A DNA stretch of 64,000 nucleotides from Kluyvera sp036759925 (GTDB taxonomy: Bacteria > Pseudomonadota > Gammaproteobacteria > Enterobacterales > Enterobacteriaceae). Position numbers and translations under genes: made by a program. The notes beneath the pieces are model-generated. The model had not been told where the DNA came from, ran no database searches, and saw only the letters and a list, made by a program, of their open reading frames with translations. This document shows, one piece after another, positions 34,216 to 44,400 of the stretch; positions within the stretch are counted from its first letter, which is position 1, and each line of letters starts with the position of its first letter. The stretch covers positions 558,001-622,000 of the forward strand of contig NZ_JAPKIB010000001.1 in assembly GCF_036759925.1 (NCBI RefSeq), in the 5' to 3' direction.

Positions 34216-35882
34216 AGCTTGCTGACCTGCGCCAGCAGATGCTGCAGCGTTTGTGCGCCGTCAGTGTCGTTAACCACCAGCTCAATCACCGTGGTCGCGG
34301 GCGTACGCCAGGCGGTGCTCAGCGCTGCTTCCAGCGAGGCCCAGTCCTCTGGCTGCTGATAGCGCAGGCCAAACATTTTCGCCGCGTGCTCAAAGTGAAC
34401 GTTTTGCGGCATCGCGTAGAAGCGCTCGCGCTCTTCCACCGGCGTCGGCAGCAGGGAGAAAATCTGCCCGCCGTTGTTGTTGACCACAATCAGCACCAAC
34501 GGCGCGGACACCTGACGCAGCAGCGCCAGCGCGTTGAGGTCGTAGAGCGCGGACAGGTCACCAACGATGGCAAGCGTCGGCCGCGCGCTGGCACGCTGCA
34601 CGCCAGCCGCCGTAGAAATCAGGCCGTCGATGCCGCTGGCACCGCGGTTGCTGTAGACCGGGTAGCCCGCCGGAAGCTGGCCCAAGGCGTCAATTAAGCG
34701 CACCACCAGGCTGTTGCCGACGAACAGTTGCCCCTGATCCGGCAGGTAGCGACGAATACGGTGCGCCAGCTGCGCTTCACCGAAATGTTCGCTTTGCGCG
34801 GCGACCGCATCCCATGCCTGCTCGGAGAGCGTGGGGATGACGGTGGTCCACGGCGCGCGTTTCTCCGCCGGGTGTTTTTCCAGCCACTGCGCAATGTTGC
34901 TCACCAGTCGGCGACCACGATGATGCGCCGGGTCGAGGCGACCGGAAAGCGGGTCAACCAGCCAGTACTCGTCCGGTTCGCAGGCCAGTTGCCATTGCAG
35001 CACGCGTTTGCCGGTGAGGCTACTGCCAAGCTGCACCACAATTTGGGCCTGCTCAAGCTCGCTGATGGCGGCCGGGTTACTCAGCCAGAGATCCGCGCAC
35101 GGCAGCGGCTGCCCGGTTTGCGACAGCACGTCGCCAATCAGCGGCCAGCCGAGGGTTTTCGCCCATTCGGCAACCTTCTTGCCCTCTTCCGCGCTCATGC
35201 GCCCGGCGACAATCACGCCGCGCTTTTGCCGCCAGAAGAACCAGTCACGCTGGACGGCACTCTCCTGCTGCAGCGCTTCGCGCAGCCAGGGTTTTTCCCC
35301 CTGCCACCAGTCGCCCAGCGCCTGCTGCCAGGCAAGGCCGGTATCGTCCATATCGCCATACAGCGGTTCGGCAAACGGGCAGTTGATGTGCACGCCGCCG
35401 GAATGCAGCGAGCCCAGCGCGTCATCCACCACGGAGACCAGCCAGCGGGCCGGAATATCCTGGCTCGGACGCGGTAATGAAACGGTACTGGAAGGATGTG
35501 AGGCAAACATGCCGGGTTGCCGAATCGCCTGATTCGCGCCGCAGTCGATCAGCTCTGGCGGACGGTCGGCGGTCAGCAGAATAATTTTTTCGCCGGTCAA
35601 CCCTGCTTCTATCAGCGCCGGGTAGAGGTTCGCCACCGCCGTGCCGGAGGTGACAATCACCGCCACCGGCTGCTGGCTAACCTTCGCCAGCCCCAACGCC
35701 AGATGCCCGAGCCCGCGCTCATCAAAATGGGTGTGATGAATAAAGGTGCGGTTCTCCGCCGCCGCCAGCGTAAGCGGTGTGGAACGAGACCCGGGCGCAA
35801 TGCAAACGTGCCGCACGCCGTGACGGGTTAATGCTTCGAGGATCACCGCCGCCCAGCGTCGGTTAAATGCGCTTACTGACAT
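34212..35882 (-). CDS. menD: SEPHCHC synthase
   Basis: Thiamine-diphosphate enzyme that joins isochorismate and 2-oxoglutarate, the first committed step to menaquinone. It has 556 residues from the chosen start, equal to E. coli. The N-terminal pyrimidine-binding domain has the Glu in HTHFDERGLGHLALGLAK, and the diphosphate motif is GDLSALYDLNALALLRQ ... VVNNNGG. ATG 35882 (MSVSAFNRRWAAV) is the family start; the frame is also open to a TTG six codons earlier. Confidence 0.95.
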   Translation of the reverse strand: MSVSAFNRRWAAVILEALTRHGVRHVCIAPGSRSTPLTLAAAENRTFIHHTHFDERGLGHLALGLAKVSQQPVAVIVTSGTAVANLYPALIEAGLTGEKIILLTADRPPELIDCGANQAIRQPGMFASHPSSTVSLPRPSQDIPARWLVSVVDDALGSLHSGGVHINCPFAEPLYGDMDDTGLAWQQALGDWWQGEKPWLREALQQESAVQRDWFFWRQKRGVIVAGRMSAEEGKKVAEWAKTLGWPLIGDVLSQTGQPLPCADLWLSNPAAISELEQAQIVVQLGSSLTGKRVLQWQLACEPDEYWLVDPLSGRLDPAHHRGRRLVSNIAQWLEKHPAEKRAPWTTVIPTLSEQAWDAVAAQSEHFGEAQLAHRIRRYLPDQGQLFVGNSLVVRLIDALGQLPAGYPVYSNRGASGIDGLISTAAGVQRASARPTLAIVGDLSALYDLNALALLRQVSAPLVLIVVNNNGGQIFSLLPTPVEERERFYAMPQNVHFEHAAKMFGLRYQQPEDWASLEAALSTAWRTPATTVIELVVNDTDGAQTLQHLLAQVSKL

Positions 35883-35960
35883 GAAGTTGTCCGGTATCAA
35901 ATAATCGACTCAGTATAAATTCTACGGCTTAGTAGGATTTTGATATGAATCGGTAATGTT

Positions 35961-37253
35961 CTATTCAGGGAACAGCAAAGCGCGCAGACCCGCCGCTTTA
36001 TTTTCGATTTCCTGCCACTCTTGCTCAGGATCCGAGCCGTCGATGATGCCGGCCCCGGCATACAGGCGCACCGTGTCGCCTTCCACTTTCGCCGAGCGCA
36101 GCGTGACGCAAAATTCACTTTGACGACGAGAAAGATAGCCCGCCGACCCGGCGTACCATTCGCGGGTAAACGGCTCGAAACGGTCGATAAAGTCCAGCGC
36201 CTGCGCACGCGGTAGCCCCGCCACCGCCGCCGTCGGCTGCAGTTGCAGCAGGCAGCGCGTATCGTCCGCCACGTTAAGCTCCGCCTGAATGCAGCGCCGC
36301 AGATGCTGCACCTTACGCAGGCGGACGATTTCCGCGGGCAGAACATCGAGCGCGTGGGTCAGCCCCTGTAAACGCTGGCAGATATCTTCCACTACCAGGC
36401 TGTTTTCCCGCTGGTTTTTATCGTCGCGCATCAGCCAATCGCCCAGCCGCTTTGCGGTTGCTGCATCGTCGTGCGCCGCTACGGTGCCCGCCAGCGCTTC
36501 GGTACGCAGCGCCGTGCCGCGCCGCCGCCATAAACGCTCCGGCGAGGAACCGAGAAAGGTCCGCTGCGCGTCGAACGCCATATAGAAATGATAGCAAGAG
36601 AAATTGACCCGGCGGCTGGCGGCCATCAGCGCACTGGCGTTTGGCGCGCCGCAAAAGACCAGATCCGTTGCTCGTGCCAGCACCACTTTGCTAAAGGCAC
36701 CGTCGCGAATCGCCTGGGTAGCCTGGTCAATCAGCCGACACCAGCCCTCTTGGCCGGGGCGATGGGTTTCACTTTTTTGCTGCAACGCCAGCTCCGCCGA
36801 GGCGTGATGAGCAGTGAGCAAGGCCAGGCATGCCCGCGCCTGTTCAGCATCCTGCTGGAGCGAGGTATCGCTCCATAGGTTGATGCGAAGCTGAGCGTGC
36901 CCGGCTTCACGCCGCCACTCCAGACGCGGCAGGAACAGCTGGCCGACGTTGGGATCAAACGCGTTCACGCCGCAGATGCGCAGGTCGTCGCGCTCAAGCG
37001 TGTGCAAAAAGGCATTGGCCTTAGCCAGGGAGGAAAAGGTCTGTACGGCGCCCAGCGCGGCAATCTCTTCTTTGCCGCTGCGCTGCTGCCAGTAGAACTG
37101 CGGCCAGACCGCCTGCCCGCTAAGCCAGGCAAGCGGGTCGAAGGCATCGCTCAGGGGGAAAAAGACTTCGAGGGTTCGCGCGCCGGGCAACGCTGGAAAA
37201 TCGTCTGTCAGCAGCCCTGACAGGCTCTGCAACGCCGCTAAAATGGATCGCAC
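35961..37253 (-). CDS. menF: Menaquinone-specific isochorismate synthase
   Basis: Converts chorismate to isochorismate for menaquinone. The 430 residues match E. coli (431). The chorismate-enzyme C-terminal domain includes SKVVLARATD with the catalytic Lys, FLGSSPERLWRR, LRTEALAGTVA, LQPTAAVAGLPR and PFTREWYAGSAGYLS. The start is GTG 37253 with GGAGG five bases upstream. It is the first gene of the men operon; the following 78 bases lead into menD. Confidence 0.95.
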   Translation of the reverse strand: MRSILAALQSLSGLLTDDFPALPGARTLEVFFPLSDAFDPLAWLSGQAVWPQFYWQQRSGKEEIAALGAVQTFSSLAKANAFLHTLERDDLRICGVNAFDPNVGQLFLPRLEWRREAGHAQLRINLWSDTSLQQDAEQARACLALLTAHHASAELALQQKSETHRPGQEGWCRLIDQATQAIRDGAFSKVVLARATDLVFCGAPNASALMAASRRVNFSCYHFYMAFDAQRTFLGSSPERLWRRRGTALRTEALAGTVAAHDDAATAKRLGDWLMRDDKNQRENSLVVEDICQRLQGLTHALDVLPAEIVRLRKVQHLRRCIQAELNVADDTRCLLQLQPTAAVAGLPRAQALDFIDRFEPFTREWYAGSAGYLSRRQSEFCVTLRSAKVEGDTVRLYAGAGIIDGSDPEQEWQEIENKAAGLRALLFPE

Positions 37254-37289
37254 GCAAACCTCCCTATGATAAAAACCACATAGTATACG

Positions 37290-37316
37290 GGGTACTTGTT
37301 ATAAAAAGCAGTACCC
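37290..37316 (-). terminator. Inverted repeat between elaA and menF
   Basis: Seven-base arms GGGTACT / AGTACCC around an A/T-rich 13-base loop. It could end elaA transcription or act as an operator in front of menF. The small gene elaB, found here in E. coli, is absent. Confidence 0.4.
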
Positions 37317-37400
37317 ACGATTAGGGAGCGGAAACGTAACAAGGCAATATCGCACTGAAAATCAACGCTCTTTGCCTTTCACTATAGACGGGATTTGGGG

Positions 37401-37862
37401 TTATGCCTGCGCCACTTCTCGTGCCATGCCCACGTGCGGAATACCATCTTCGTCGTAGACATCGGTGACGGTGATAAACCCGAAATGGCCGTAGAACTCC
37501 CGCAGATGCGCCTGCGCGCCGAGATAGAGCGCCCGCTGCGGCCAATGCTGCTGGCAACTGGCCAGCGCGCGTTCCATCAGCTGATAGCCCAGACGCTCGC
37601 CGCGCACCGCTGAGCTGACAATCACCCTGCCAATCACCACCGGTTCAAATTCTTCCTCACTGACCAGAATGCGCGCGTAGGCCACCAGCTTGTCGTCTTT
37701 CCAGCCCAGCAGATGACGGTTTTCGCCCACCAGATCATCGCCGTCGATATCCAGATAGACGCAGGCCTGTTCCACCACAAAGACTTCGCTGCGCAGCTTC
37801 AGCAGGTCGTACAGCGTCGGGACGGTTAATTCAGAATGGTGCAAATCTTGCCAGCGAATCAT
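37401..37862 (-). CDS. elaA: ElaA, GNAT-family acetyltransferase
   Basis: A 153-residue GNAT protein, the E. coli ElaA length. The acetyl-CoA-binding region reads VIGRVIVSSAVRGERLGYQLM with the R/Q-x-x-G-x-G/A pattern. The C-terminal strand LYLGAQAHLREFYGHFGF is typical of the family. Substrate unknown. It is divergent from rbn, with 46 bases between the starts. Confidence 0.9.
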   Translation of the reverse strand: MIRWQDLHHSELTVPTLYDLLKLRSEVFVVEQACVYLDIDGDDLVGENRHLLGWKDDKLVAYARILVSEEEFEPVVIGRVIVSSAVRGERLGYQLMERALASCQQHWPQRALYLGAQAHLREFYGHFGFITVTDVYDEDGIPHVGMAREVAQA

Positions 37863-37908
37863 GGTAGGCTCCTTAAACCTTATTTTTTACCGCCAGGGGC
37901 GCGGCGCT

Positions 37909-38826
37909 ATGCAATTGACGTTTTTAGGTACATCCGCGGGCGTGCCAACCCGAACTCGCAACGTAACAGCAATACTGCTGAATCTGCAACACCCGACGCA
38001 GCCGGGGCTGTGGCTTTTCGACTGCGGCGAAGGCACCCAGCACCAACTGCTGCACACCGCTTTTCATCCGGGCAAAATCGAGCGCATCTTTATTAGCCAC
38101 CTGCACGGCGACCATCTGTTTGGCCTGCCGGGGCTGATTTGCAGCCGTTCGATGTCGGGCAGCGCCCAACCGCTCACCCTGTACGGGCCAAAAGGGCTGA
38201 AAGAGTTTATTGAAACTACCCTGCGCCTGAGCGGTTCGTGGACCGATTTCCCGCTGGAAGTGGTTGAAATCAGTGGCGGAGAGATCCTTGATGACGGCCT
38301 GCGCAAAGTCACCGCTTTCCCGCTGAATCACCCGGTCGAGTGCTACGGCTTTCGCGTGGAAGAACACGATAAGCCGGGCGCGCTGGATGCGCGCAGGCTG
38401 GTTGCCGCAGGCGTCGCGCCCGGCCCGCTGTTCCAGCAGCTTAAAGCCGGTGAACAGGTAACGCTGGCGGACGGTCGCGTGATTAACGGCGCGGATTACC
38501 TCTACCCCGCTACGCCCGGTAAAAAAGTAGCGATTTTTGGCGACACCGCGCCGTGCGATGCTGCGCTGGAGATGGCCCGCGATGTTGATGTGATGGTGCA
38601 TGAAGCGACGCTGGAAGCCGCCATGGCGGAGAAAGCCAACAGCCGTGGGCATTCGTCCACCGAGCAGACCGCCCAGCTGGCGCGGGCCGCCAACGCCAAG
38701 CGGCTTATCGTCACTCACGTCAGCTCGCGCTACGACGCCGAAGGCTGCCGCCGCCTGCTCGCCGAGTGCCAGGCGTATTTCCCGGCGTGCGAACTGGCCG
38801 AGGATTTCGCCACCTTCACGCTGTGA
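37909..38826 (+). CDS. rbn: Ribonuclease Z / BN
   Basis: Zinc metallo-beta-lactamase-fold nuclease that trims tRNA 3' ends. It has 305 residues from ATG 37909 (MQLTFLGTSAGVPT), the E. coli length. Metal-binding motifs are SHLHGDHLFGLPG, the Asp in IFGDTAPCDA and the His in THVSSRYD. The frame is open further upstream, but the family start and AGGGG site support 37909. The stop codon is directly followed by a sigma-28 promoter for cheV. Confidence 0.94.
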   Translation: MQLTFLGTSAGVPTRTRNVTAILLNLQHPTQPGLWLFDCGEGTQHQLLHTAFHPGKIERIFISHLHGDHLFGLPGLICSRSMSGSAQPLTLYGPKGLKEFIETTLRLSGSWTDFPLEVVEISGGEILDDGLRKVTAFPLNHPVECYGFRVEEHDKPGALDARRLVAAGVAPGPLFQQLKAGEQVTLADGRVINGADYLYPATPGKKVAIFGDTAPCDAALEMARDVDVMVHEATLEAAMAEKANSRGHSSTEQTAQLARAANAKRLIVTHVSSRYDAEGCRRLLAECQAYFPACELAEDFATFTL

Positions 38827-38853
38827 TAACGTTTTAGCCGCGCCTGCCGATAA
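38827..38853 (+). promoter_or_regulatory. Sigma-28 (FliA) promoter of cheV
   Basis: TAACGTTT at 38827-38834, exactly 11 bases, then GCCGATAA at 38846-38853. This is the FliA consensus TAAAGTTT-N11-GCCGATAA with one mismatch. It starts on the base after the rbn stop and lies 40 bases before the cheV ATG. Confidence 0.88.
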
Positions 38854-38892
38854 CTCAGCTAATAAGAGAACGCTTTTTACGCTGAGGGCACG

Positions 38893-39888
38893 ATGGATAA
38901 CTTCCAGAAAGAGATCGACGACAGGGCTAACCTGACCCTGTCCAACCGTTTTGAGCTGCTGCTTTTCCGCCTCGGCGCGTCATCGCAGAGCGACGCCTCG
39001 GAGCTGTACGGCATTAACGTCTTTAAGCTGCGGGAAATCGTCCCGATGCCGAGCTTCACCCGCCCCGCCGGCATTAAGCCGCCGCTGATGGGCATGGTGA
39101 ACATTCGCGATCAAATCATTCCGGTTATCGATCTCGCCGCCGTCGCGGGCTGCAAACCTGCCACCGGCCTGAACATTCTGCTGATTACCGAATACGCCCG
39201 CAGCGTGCAGGCCTTCGCCGTCGAATCCGTTGAGAACATTACCCGCCTCGACTGGACGCAGATCCACACCGCCGAGAAAGCGGTGAACGGCAAATACATC
39301 ACCAGCATCGCCTGCCTCGACGATCATAAGGAGAGCAACAACCTGGCGATGGTTATCGACGTAGAACAAATTCTTTACGACATCACCCCCTCCAACCACG
39401 ATCTGCACGCCAAAGAGCTGAACCCGCGTAAATTCAATATTAAACCGGGTGCTACGGCGATTGTCGCCGAGGACTCGAAGGTAGCGCGCGCCATGCTGGA
39501 GAAAGGGCTGAAGGCGATGGACATCCCCGCCCAGCTGCACGTGACCGGCAAAGAAGCGTGGGAGAAAATCGAGCTTATCGCCCAGGAAGCGGCGAAAGAA
39601 GGCGTGCCGGTGAGCGATAAAATCGCCCTCGTGCTGACCGACCTCGAAATGCCGGAGATGGACGGCTTTACCCTGACCCGCAAAATCAAAACCGACCCAC
39701 GGCTGCGCAATATTCCGGTGGTGATCCACTCCTCCCTGTCGGGGAACGCTAACGAAGACCATATTCGCAAGGTTAACGCCGATGGGTATGTGGCGAAGTT
39801 TGAGATTAATGAGCTGGCGGCGGTGATTGAGCGGGTGCTGAATAAGGCGGCTGGGAGGGGGGAAAGTGGGTTGCATGCGGTGAGGTGA
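38893..39888 (+). CDS. cheV: Chemotaxis coupling protein CheV
   Basis: CheW-receiver fusion of 331 residues that couples chemoreceptors to CheA and can be phosphorylated. The CheW-like domain occupies about residues 15-165 (LLLFRLGASS; ELYGINVFKLREIV; MVNIRDQIIPVIDLA). The receiver domain follows from about 188 (AIVAEDSKVARAML), with the phospho-acceptor Asp in LVLTDLEMPEMDGF. Salmonella has a cheV in this neighbourhood; E. coli K-12 has none. The sigma-28 promoter makes it a late flagellar-regulon gene, evidence that this organism is motile. Start ATG 38893 with GAGG upstream. Confidence 0.92.
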   Translation: MDNFQKEIDDRANLTLSNRFELLLFRLGASSQSDASELYGINVFKLREIVPMPSFTRPAGIKPPLMGMVNIRDQIIPVIDLAAVAGCKPATGLNILLITEYARSVQAFAVESVENITRLDWTQIHTAEKAVNGKYITSIACLDDHKESNNLAMVIDVEQILYDITPSNHDLHAKELNPRKFNIKPGATAIVAEDSKVARAMLEKGLKAMDIPAQLHVTGKEAWEKIELIAQEAAKEGVPVSDKIALVLTDLEMPEMDGFTLTRKIKTDPRLRNIPVVIHSSLSGNANEDHIRKVNADGYVAKFEINELAAVIERVLNKAAGRGESGLHAVR

Positions 39889-39900
39889 GGGTTTGGGGGA

Positions 39901-39924
39901 CCGCCAGGAGGAAATACCTGGCGG
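39901..39924. terminator. Hairpin after cheV
   Basis: Perfect 8-base arms CCGCCAGG / CCTGGCGG around eight bases, 12 bases after the cheV stop. It lacks a T tract, so it may be a weak terminator or an mRNA 3' stabiliser. Confidence 0.5.
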
Positions 39925-40059
39925 AGATCGTTTGGGGTTAAGATTGATATCCACATCATCTTCATTGAAATATACAAAGGAGAAATATAGAGGGCAGTGG
40001 TAAAAAACATTAATTTAAAATTGAAGTGTTATTTGTTATCCCCCGCATGCGGCCCTATA

Positions 40060-40260
40060 TTAATCAGAGATAAGCCAAGATAAAACCGGCTCAATCATAA
40101 ATATAATCAATATCATAAATAACAAACCCAAATACTCAACTGGCATATAAAAAACAGATATCAAAAAAATATACTCAATATGGATACATGTCACAAAATC
40201 AGAATTAAAAAAATCGTCTAATCTACTCCTTTTTTTTAAAAGAATACGCTGCCACCTCAA
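40060..40260 (-). CDS. Doubtful small membrane protein
   Basis: A 66-codon frame with a TTG start and no good ribosome site. The C-terminal half is strongly hydrophobic (YLGLLFMILIIFMIEPVLSWL), enough for one or two membrane segments. It lies between cheV and the Rhs module. It might be a remnant of an immunity-like membrane protein or chance in AT-rich DNA. No family is recognised. Confidence 0.2.
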   Translation of the reverse strand: MRWQRILLKKRSRLDDFFNSDFVTCIHIEYIFLISVFYMPVEYLGLLFMILIIFMIEPVLSWLISD

Positions 40261-40308
40261 ATAAACAATAGATATAAATTAGCGTTATTTATAACCTGGA
40301 AATAAGAT

Positions 40309-41487
40309 ATGGAATTTCGCAATCTGACGCCATTTTCCGTGATGGAATATGCAATGGATGACCTACGGAATGAACGCCATCATGTGGTCGCAATGAAAAC
40401 AGGTTTTCAATTGTCAAAAGATGCCAATGATAAATGGCATGCCACGCTGATGGAATATCCAGCATCCCCCTTAAGAATGGCAGATAAATTTTCCGGGGAA
40501 ATAAATGCCTCTCCGGTTGCGCACGAAAGTGACCTCGCCCCCTTCAAGCCTGCCTGCGATATTATCGTCAACGGAACCGTTTATACGCCAGATGGCGCAG
40601 CCGTACCGACGATGACCGCAGGCTTGCTGATGCACTCACCGACTGGTGAAGTGCTGATGGATAAAAAGTTGCGCATCACCGGCAGGCGATTTTACCGGCG
40701 CCAGCCATTAACCGGGCAATGGTATGAAACAGAGCCTGAGCCATTCACCTCCCTGCCGCTGGATTATCGCTACGCCTATGGCGGTGAATGTCGCATCGAA
40801 TCCAACAGCGAATATGCTGACCGCATCCTGCAGGAATACCGTCTGACCGCCGAACAACGGCGCGTGCACCCTGAATCATCTCATCCCCCGCTGGCACATA
40901 TGGCCTGCCCGGTAAATCCACTGGGGCTGGGCTTTATGCCGCCTTGGTATCAACGGGCCGGTAAAATCCAGCAGGCCGAAGCACCCCGAATTATCTCGGT
41001 TAAATGTCCATTCACCCTTCATCATTTTATTGCCTGCCTGGACGGCAAAAACGACGGTTCTGCACCTGAGTTTCAGCCCGCGGGTTTTGGCTGTATCAGC
41101 CGTACCTGGCTACCCCGGCTGCCGCTGGCCGGGACTTACGACCAGGAATGGCTGGAAAACCGCCACCCTGGCCTGCCGGAGGATTTTGATTTCCGCTACT
41201 GGAACGCAGCCCCGCATGACCAGCAAATTCCTTTCCCGGTCCCCGGTATAACGTTCGCCCTGAGAGGCTTTCATCCTGAGGGTGATATCCGTTTTACATT
41301 ACCCACCAATCGGGCCGGCATTCTGCTGCGGATGGACTCTGGTGAGTGTATTCCACAGATGATGTGGACCGACACGCTACTCATTGACACAGATGCCCTG
41401 ACCGTCGAACAGACCTGGCGATATCTGTTACCCGTTAATTCGTCAGTACGGGTAATGGAAGCCCGTTATCACGTGACAGGAGAATAA
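40309..41487 (+). CDS. DUF2169 adaptor-like protein of the Rhs/T6SS effector module
   Basis: A 392-residue DUF2169 protein with the family N-terminus (MEFRNLTPFSVMEYAMDD) and motif YRYAYGGECRIESN. DUF2169 genes typically lie next to PAAR-like DUF4150 effectors and act as adaptors/chaperones that load them onto the type VI secretion spike; that role here is inferred from context. The stop shares a base with the start of the Rhs gene (TAATG), so the two are translationally coupled. No VgrG, EagR chaperone or structural T6SS gene is in the window. Start ATG 40309; ribosome site weak. Confidence 0.82.
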   Translation: MEFRNLTPFSVMEYAMDDLRNERHHVVAMKTGFQLSKDANDKWHATLMEYPASPLRMADKFSGEINASPVAHESDLAPFKPACDIIVNGTVYTPDGAAVPTMTAGLLMHSPTGEVLMDKKLRITGRRFYRRQPLTGQWYETEPEPFTSLPLDYRYAYGGECRIESNSEYADRILQEYRLTAEQRRVHPESSHPPLAHMACPVNPLGLGFMPPWYQRAGKIQQAEAPRIISVKCPFTLHHFIACLDGKNDGSAPEFQPAGFGCISRTWLPRLPLAGTYDQEWLENRHPGLPEDFDFRYWNAAPHDQQIPFPVPGITFALRGFHPEGDIRFTLPTNRAGILLRMDSGECIPQMMWTDTLLIDTDALTVEQTWRYLLPVNSSVRVMEARYHVTGE

Positions 41488-44400
41488 TGATGGCTAAGAA
41501 TTATATCGCCCGCCAGGACGAGCTGTGGATGGCCATCAGCCTGACACCGGATGTCTGTAAAACCCCGATAGGCCCCGTCACGCCGCCCATCCCTTATCCT
41601 GTCACCGCCAGTCTGAGTGATTCCGTGCAGATTGTTCCGTCAGTCAAAGCGAACGGGCACCCGGTGCTGGTACTGGATCAAAGTTTCATTCCCGCTACAA
41701 AAGGCGATGAGCCGGGTGTGGCTAAGGGAGTGAAAAGCGGTACGGTGGGTGACATTTGCGAACCGCTGGAGCACAGCACCACCTTCAAAGCCGGTGGCAA
41801 GCCCGTTCTGCGCCACTTCGATATGTTCTGGATGAATGCCAGAAATACCACCGGCCTCATTATCGGCCAGTCCCCTTCCGCCAGTGTCATGGCAAAAGAA
41901 GCAGACCCGCAACCTGCTCCCGAAACGGAGAAAGAGCAAAGCTTCTGGGACATGATGATGATGGTACAACTTGACCAGAATCGGGCACAAATCGAGGCCG
42001 CCCCCTTCCAACTGGACTTAACCATTGGCGGTCTCAAAGCCGCCTGGAACCAGTTCCCGGATATAGTCACGATGATGGGCCAGAGTGCCGTGATGCAGCA
42101 CGCCGGAGAAATGCAGATGAATGCTGCCATTCTCTCAGCCACTGGTCAGGATGCGCTGGGCAGAGAGATGTATAACCAGGGGGCGGAGCTTCGGGAGCAT
42201 GCCGGTGATTTCAATCTGGATAAATACCACCTGGAGATGGACAACGAGACGCAGGCGCTCGGCGGAAAAATTTATGACTATGGCTCGCTGGCGCTGGGGG
42301 GATATGGCCTGCTGAAAGGGGGATTTACGCTGGTGAAAACCCTGCGGGCCGCCAGGAAGCTTGCGAATGAAGGAAAGCATGCCGGTGAGTTGACCGCTGA
42401 CTTGCTGAAAATAAAAAATGGCGAAAACGCTGTCGGTGATATGTCCCGCACCGAGAAACTGGCTGATGACGCCCTTCCCGACAGTAACAATGGAGCAATA
42501 GTTAAAGGCAAAGGCACGGATAATAGCGGCCAGGGTAATAACGCCAGTCAGGGCAATATGACGTGTACAGGTGACCCTGTGGATGTAGCCAGTGGCAGCC
42601 TCATTCAGGCTCTCAGCGTCCTCACCCTCCCCGGTACGCTGCCTTTGACTCTCTCCCGCCTCTACCGCTCACAGGCACAAAGCAGTGGCATCTTTGGCCC
42701 AAAATGGACCGATGAGTGGTCAGTCTCTCTGAGGGTACATGGCCGCAGTCTGCACTTTACCGACCACGAAGGCGTAGTGCTGTATTACCGCCTTCCGCAG
42801 GACGGTGTTTTTCGCGATGCCGTTAACTCCCGCCAGGCATATTATCGGCTGTCGGGGAGCCTGCAAGAGGGTGTGCGCGTATTTGACCGTCGCACGCAGC
42901 AGACACAGATATTTTCCCCGGCAGGCCACGACATTTACCTGCTGTCTGCCGTTCAGGACCACCACGGCAACCGGATCGAGTTTCTCCGCACGGATAACCT
43001 GCTGACGGAAATTCGCCACAGCGATGGTTACACGCTTTCGCTTGACTGGCAGAAGCGGCAACTGGTGAGCATCGATCTGGTGACGCCGCAGCGTCAGCGC
43101 CTGGTGACCTGCCAGTACGACAGTCATGGTTTTCTGTCAGAGTGCGATACCTTTCAGTTCTCACACCTGTGGCATGACTATTCTCCTGAAGGTTTTATGA
43201 CCCACTGGCGGGACACGGACAAAACCTGCGTGGGTATTCGTTACGACACGCAGGGTCGCGTTATTAGCACCCTGTCAACGGAAGGGTATTACGACGACCG
43301 CTTTGTCTATAACGATGAAGAACACTGCACCACCTACATGGATGCCGAAGGCGGTGAAACCCGTTACTGGTACAACGAGGATGGCCTGGTCACCCGCAGC
43401 CTCGACCCGCTGGGCCGGGAAGAAACCACCGTATGGGAGAACACACTGCTTCAGTCCCGCACCGATGCGCTGGGGCGTACTACGCAATACCAGTACAACG
43501 ATGAAGGCGAAATCAGCCAGGTTGCCCTGCCGGGCGGCTACAGCCTGTATTACGACTACAACGAACACGGTCAGCTCACCCGGCTAAGCGCTCCGGGTAA
43601 CCAGACATGGCAGTGGGCTTATGATGACCACGGCAGCATGGCCTGCCTGACCGACCCACAGGGACGCCAGCAACAATTCAGCTACAGCGAACAGGGCGAG
43701 TTACTCCGGCAAATCATGCCGGGCGGTGCCACCTGGCAGTGGCATTACGATGCACTGCATCAGTTCAAAGAAACCACCGCGCCGAACGGCGGTGTGACGC
43801 AGACAGAGCAGGATTTTCTCGGCCGCCTGCTGAGCGTTAAAGACCCGCTTGGCTTCATCACGCAGTTCCGCCACAGTAAAAATCATGCCGGGCCACAAGG
43901 CAGCGTCGAAGAAATCAACCGTCCCGATGGCGTGCGGGAACTGATGCGTCAGAACAGCGAAAAGCTGCCGGAAAGCGTCACCGATGGCGAAGGCAAAACC
44001 ACCCGTTATGAGTACGGTGCGTTTGACCTGCTCACCGCCGTCATCCGTCCGGATGGTGAGCGCCTGGAATGCCGCTACGACAAGCTCACCCGCCTGACTG
44101 AAATCATCAACGCCGAAGACGAGCATTACCGCCTGACCTACGATAAAGCCGGGCAGCTTATCGCCGAAACCGACTTTACCGGACGCACGCTGACTTACCT
44201 CTACGATGCCGCCAGGCGCTGTATCCGCACCGCCTTCCCCGACGGCACACACCTTCATCGCCGGTACAACGTCACCGACCAGGTGATAAACGAGGAAGTG
44301 ACGCACGGTGACAGCGATCGGGTGCTCAGTCGTACGACGTTTACTTACGATACTCTCTGCCGCCTGACGGAAGCCCGCAACGACGATGCCACCGTCACCT

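Larger units (their letters stand above)
39889..40308. other. AT-rich junction between backbone and the Rhs island
   Basis: About 420 bases. The first 40 still have backbone composition and hold a hairpin; the rest is markedly AT-rich and contains only a doubtful 66-codon minus-strand frame. This is the left edge of the accessory island. Confidence 0.6.
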
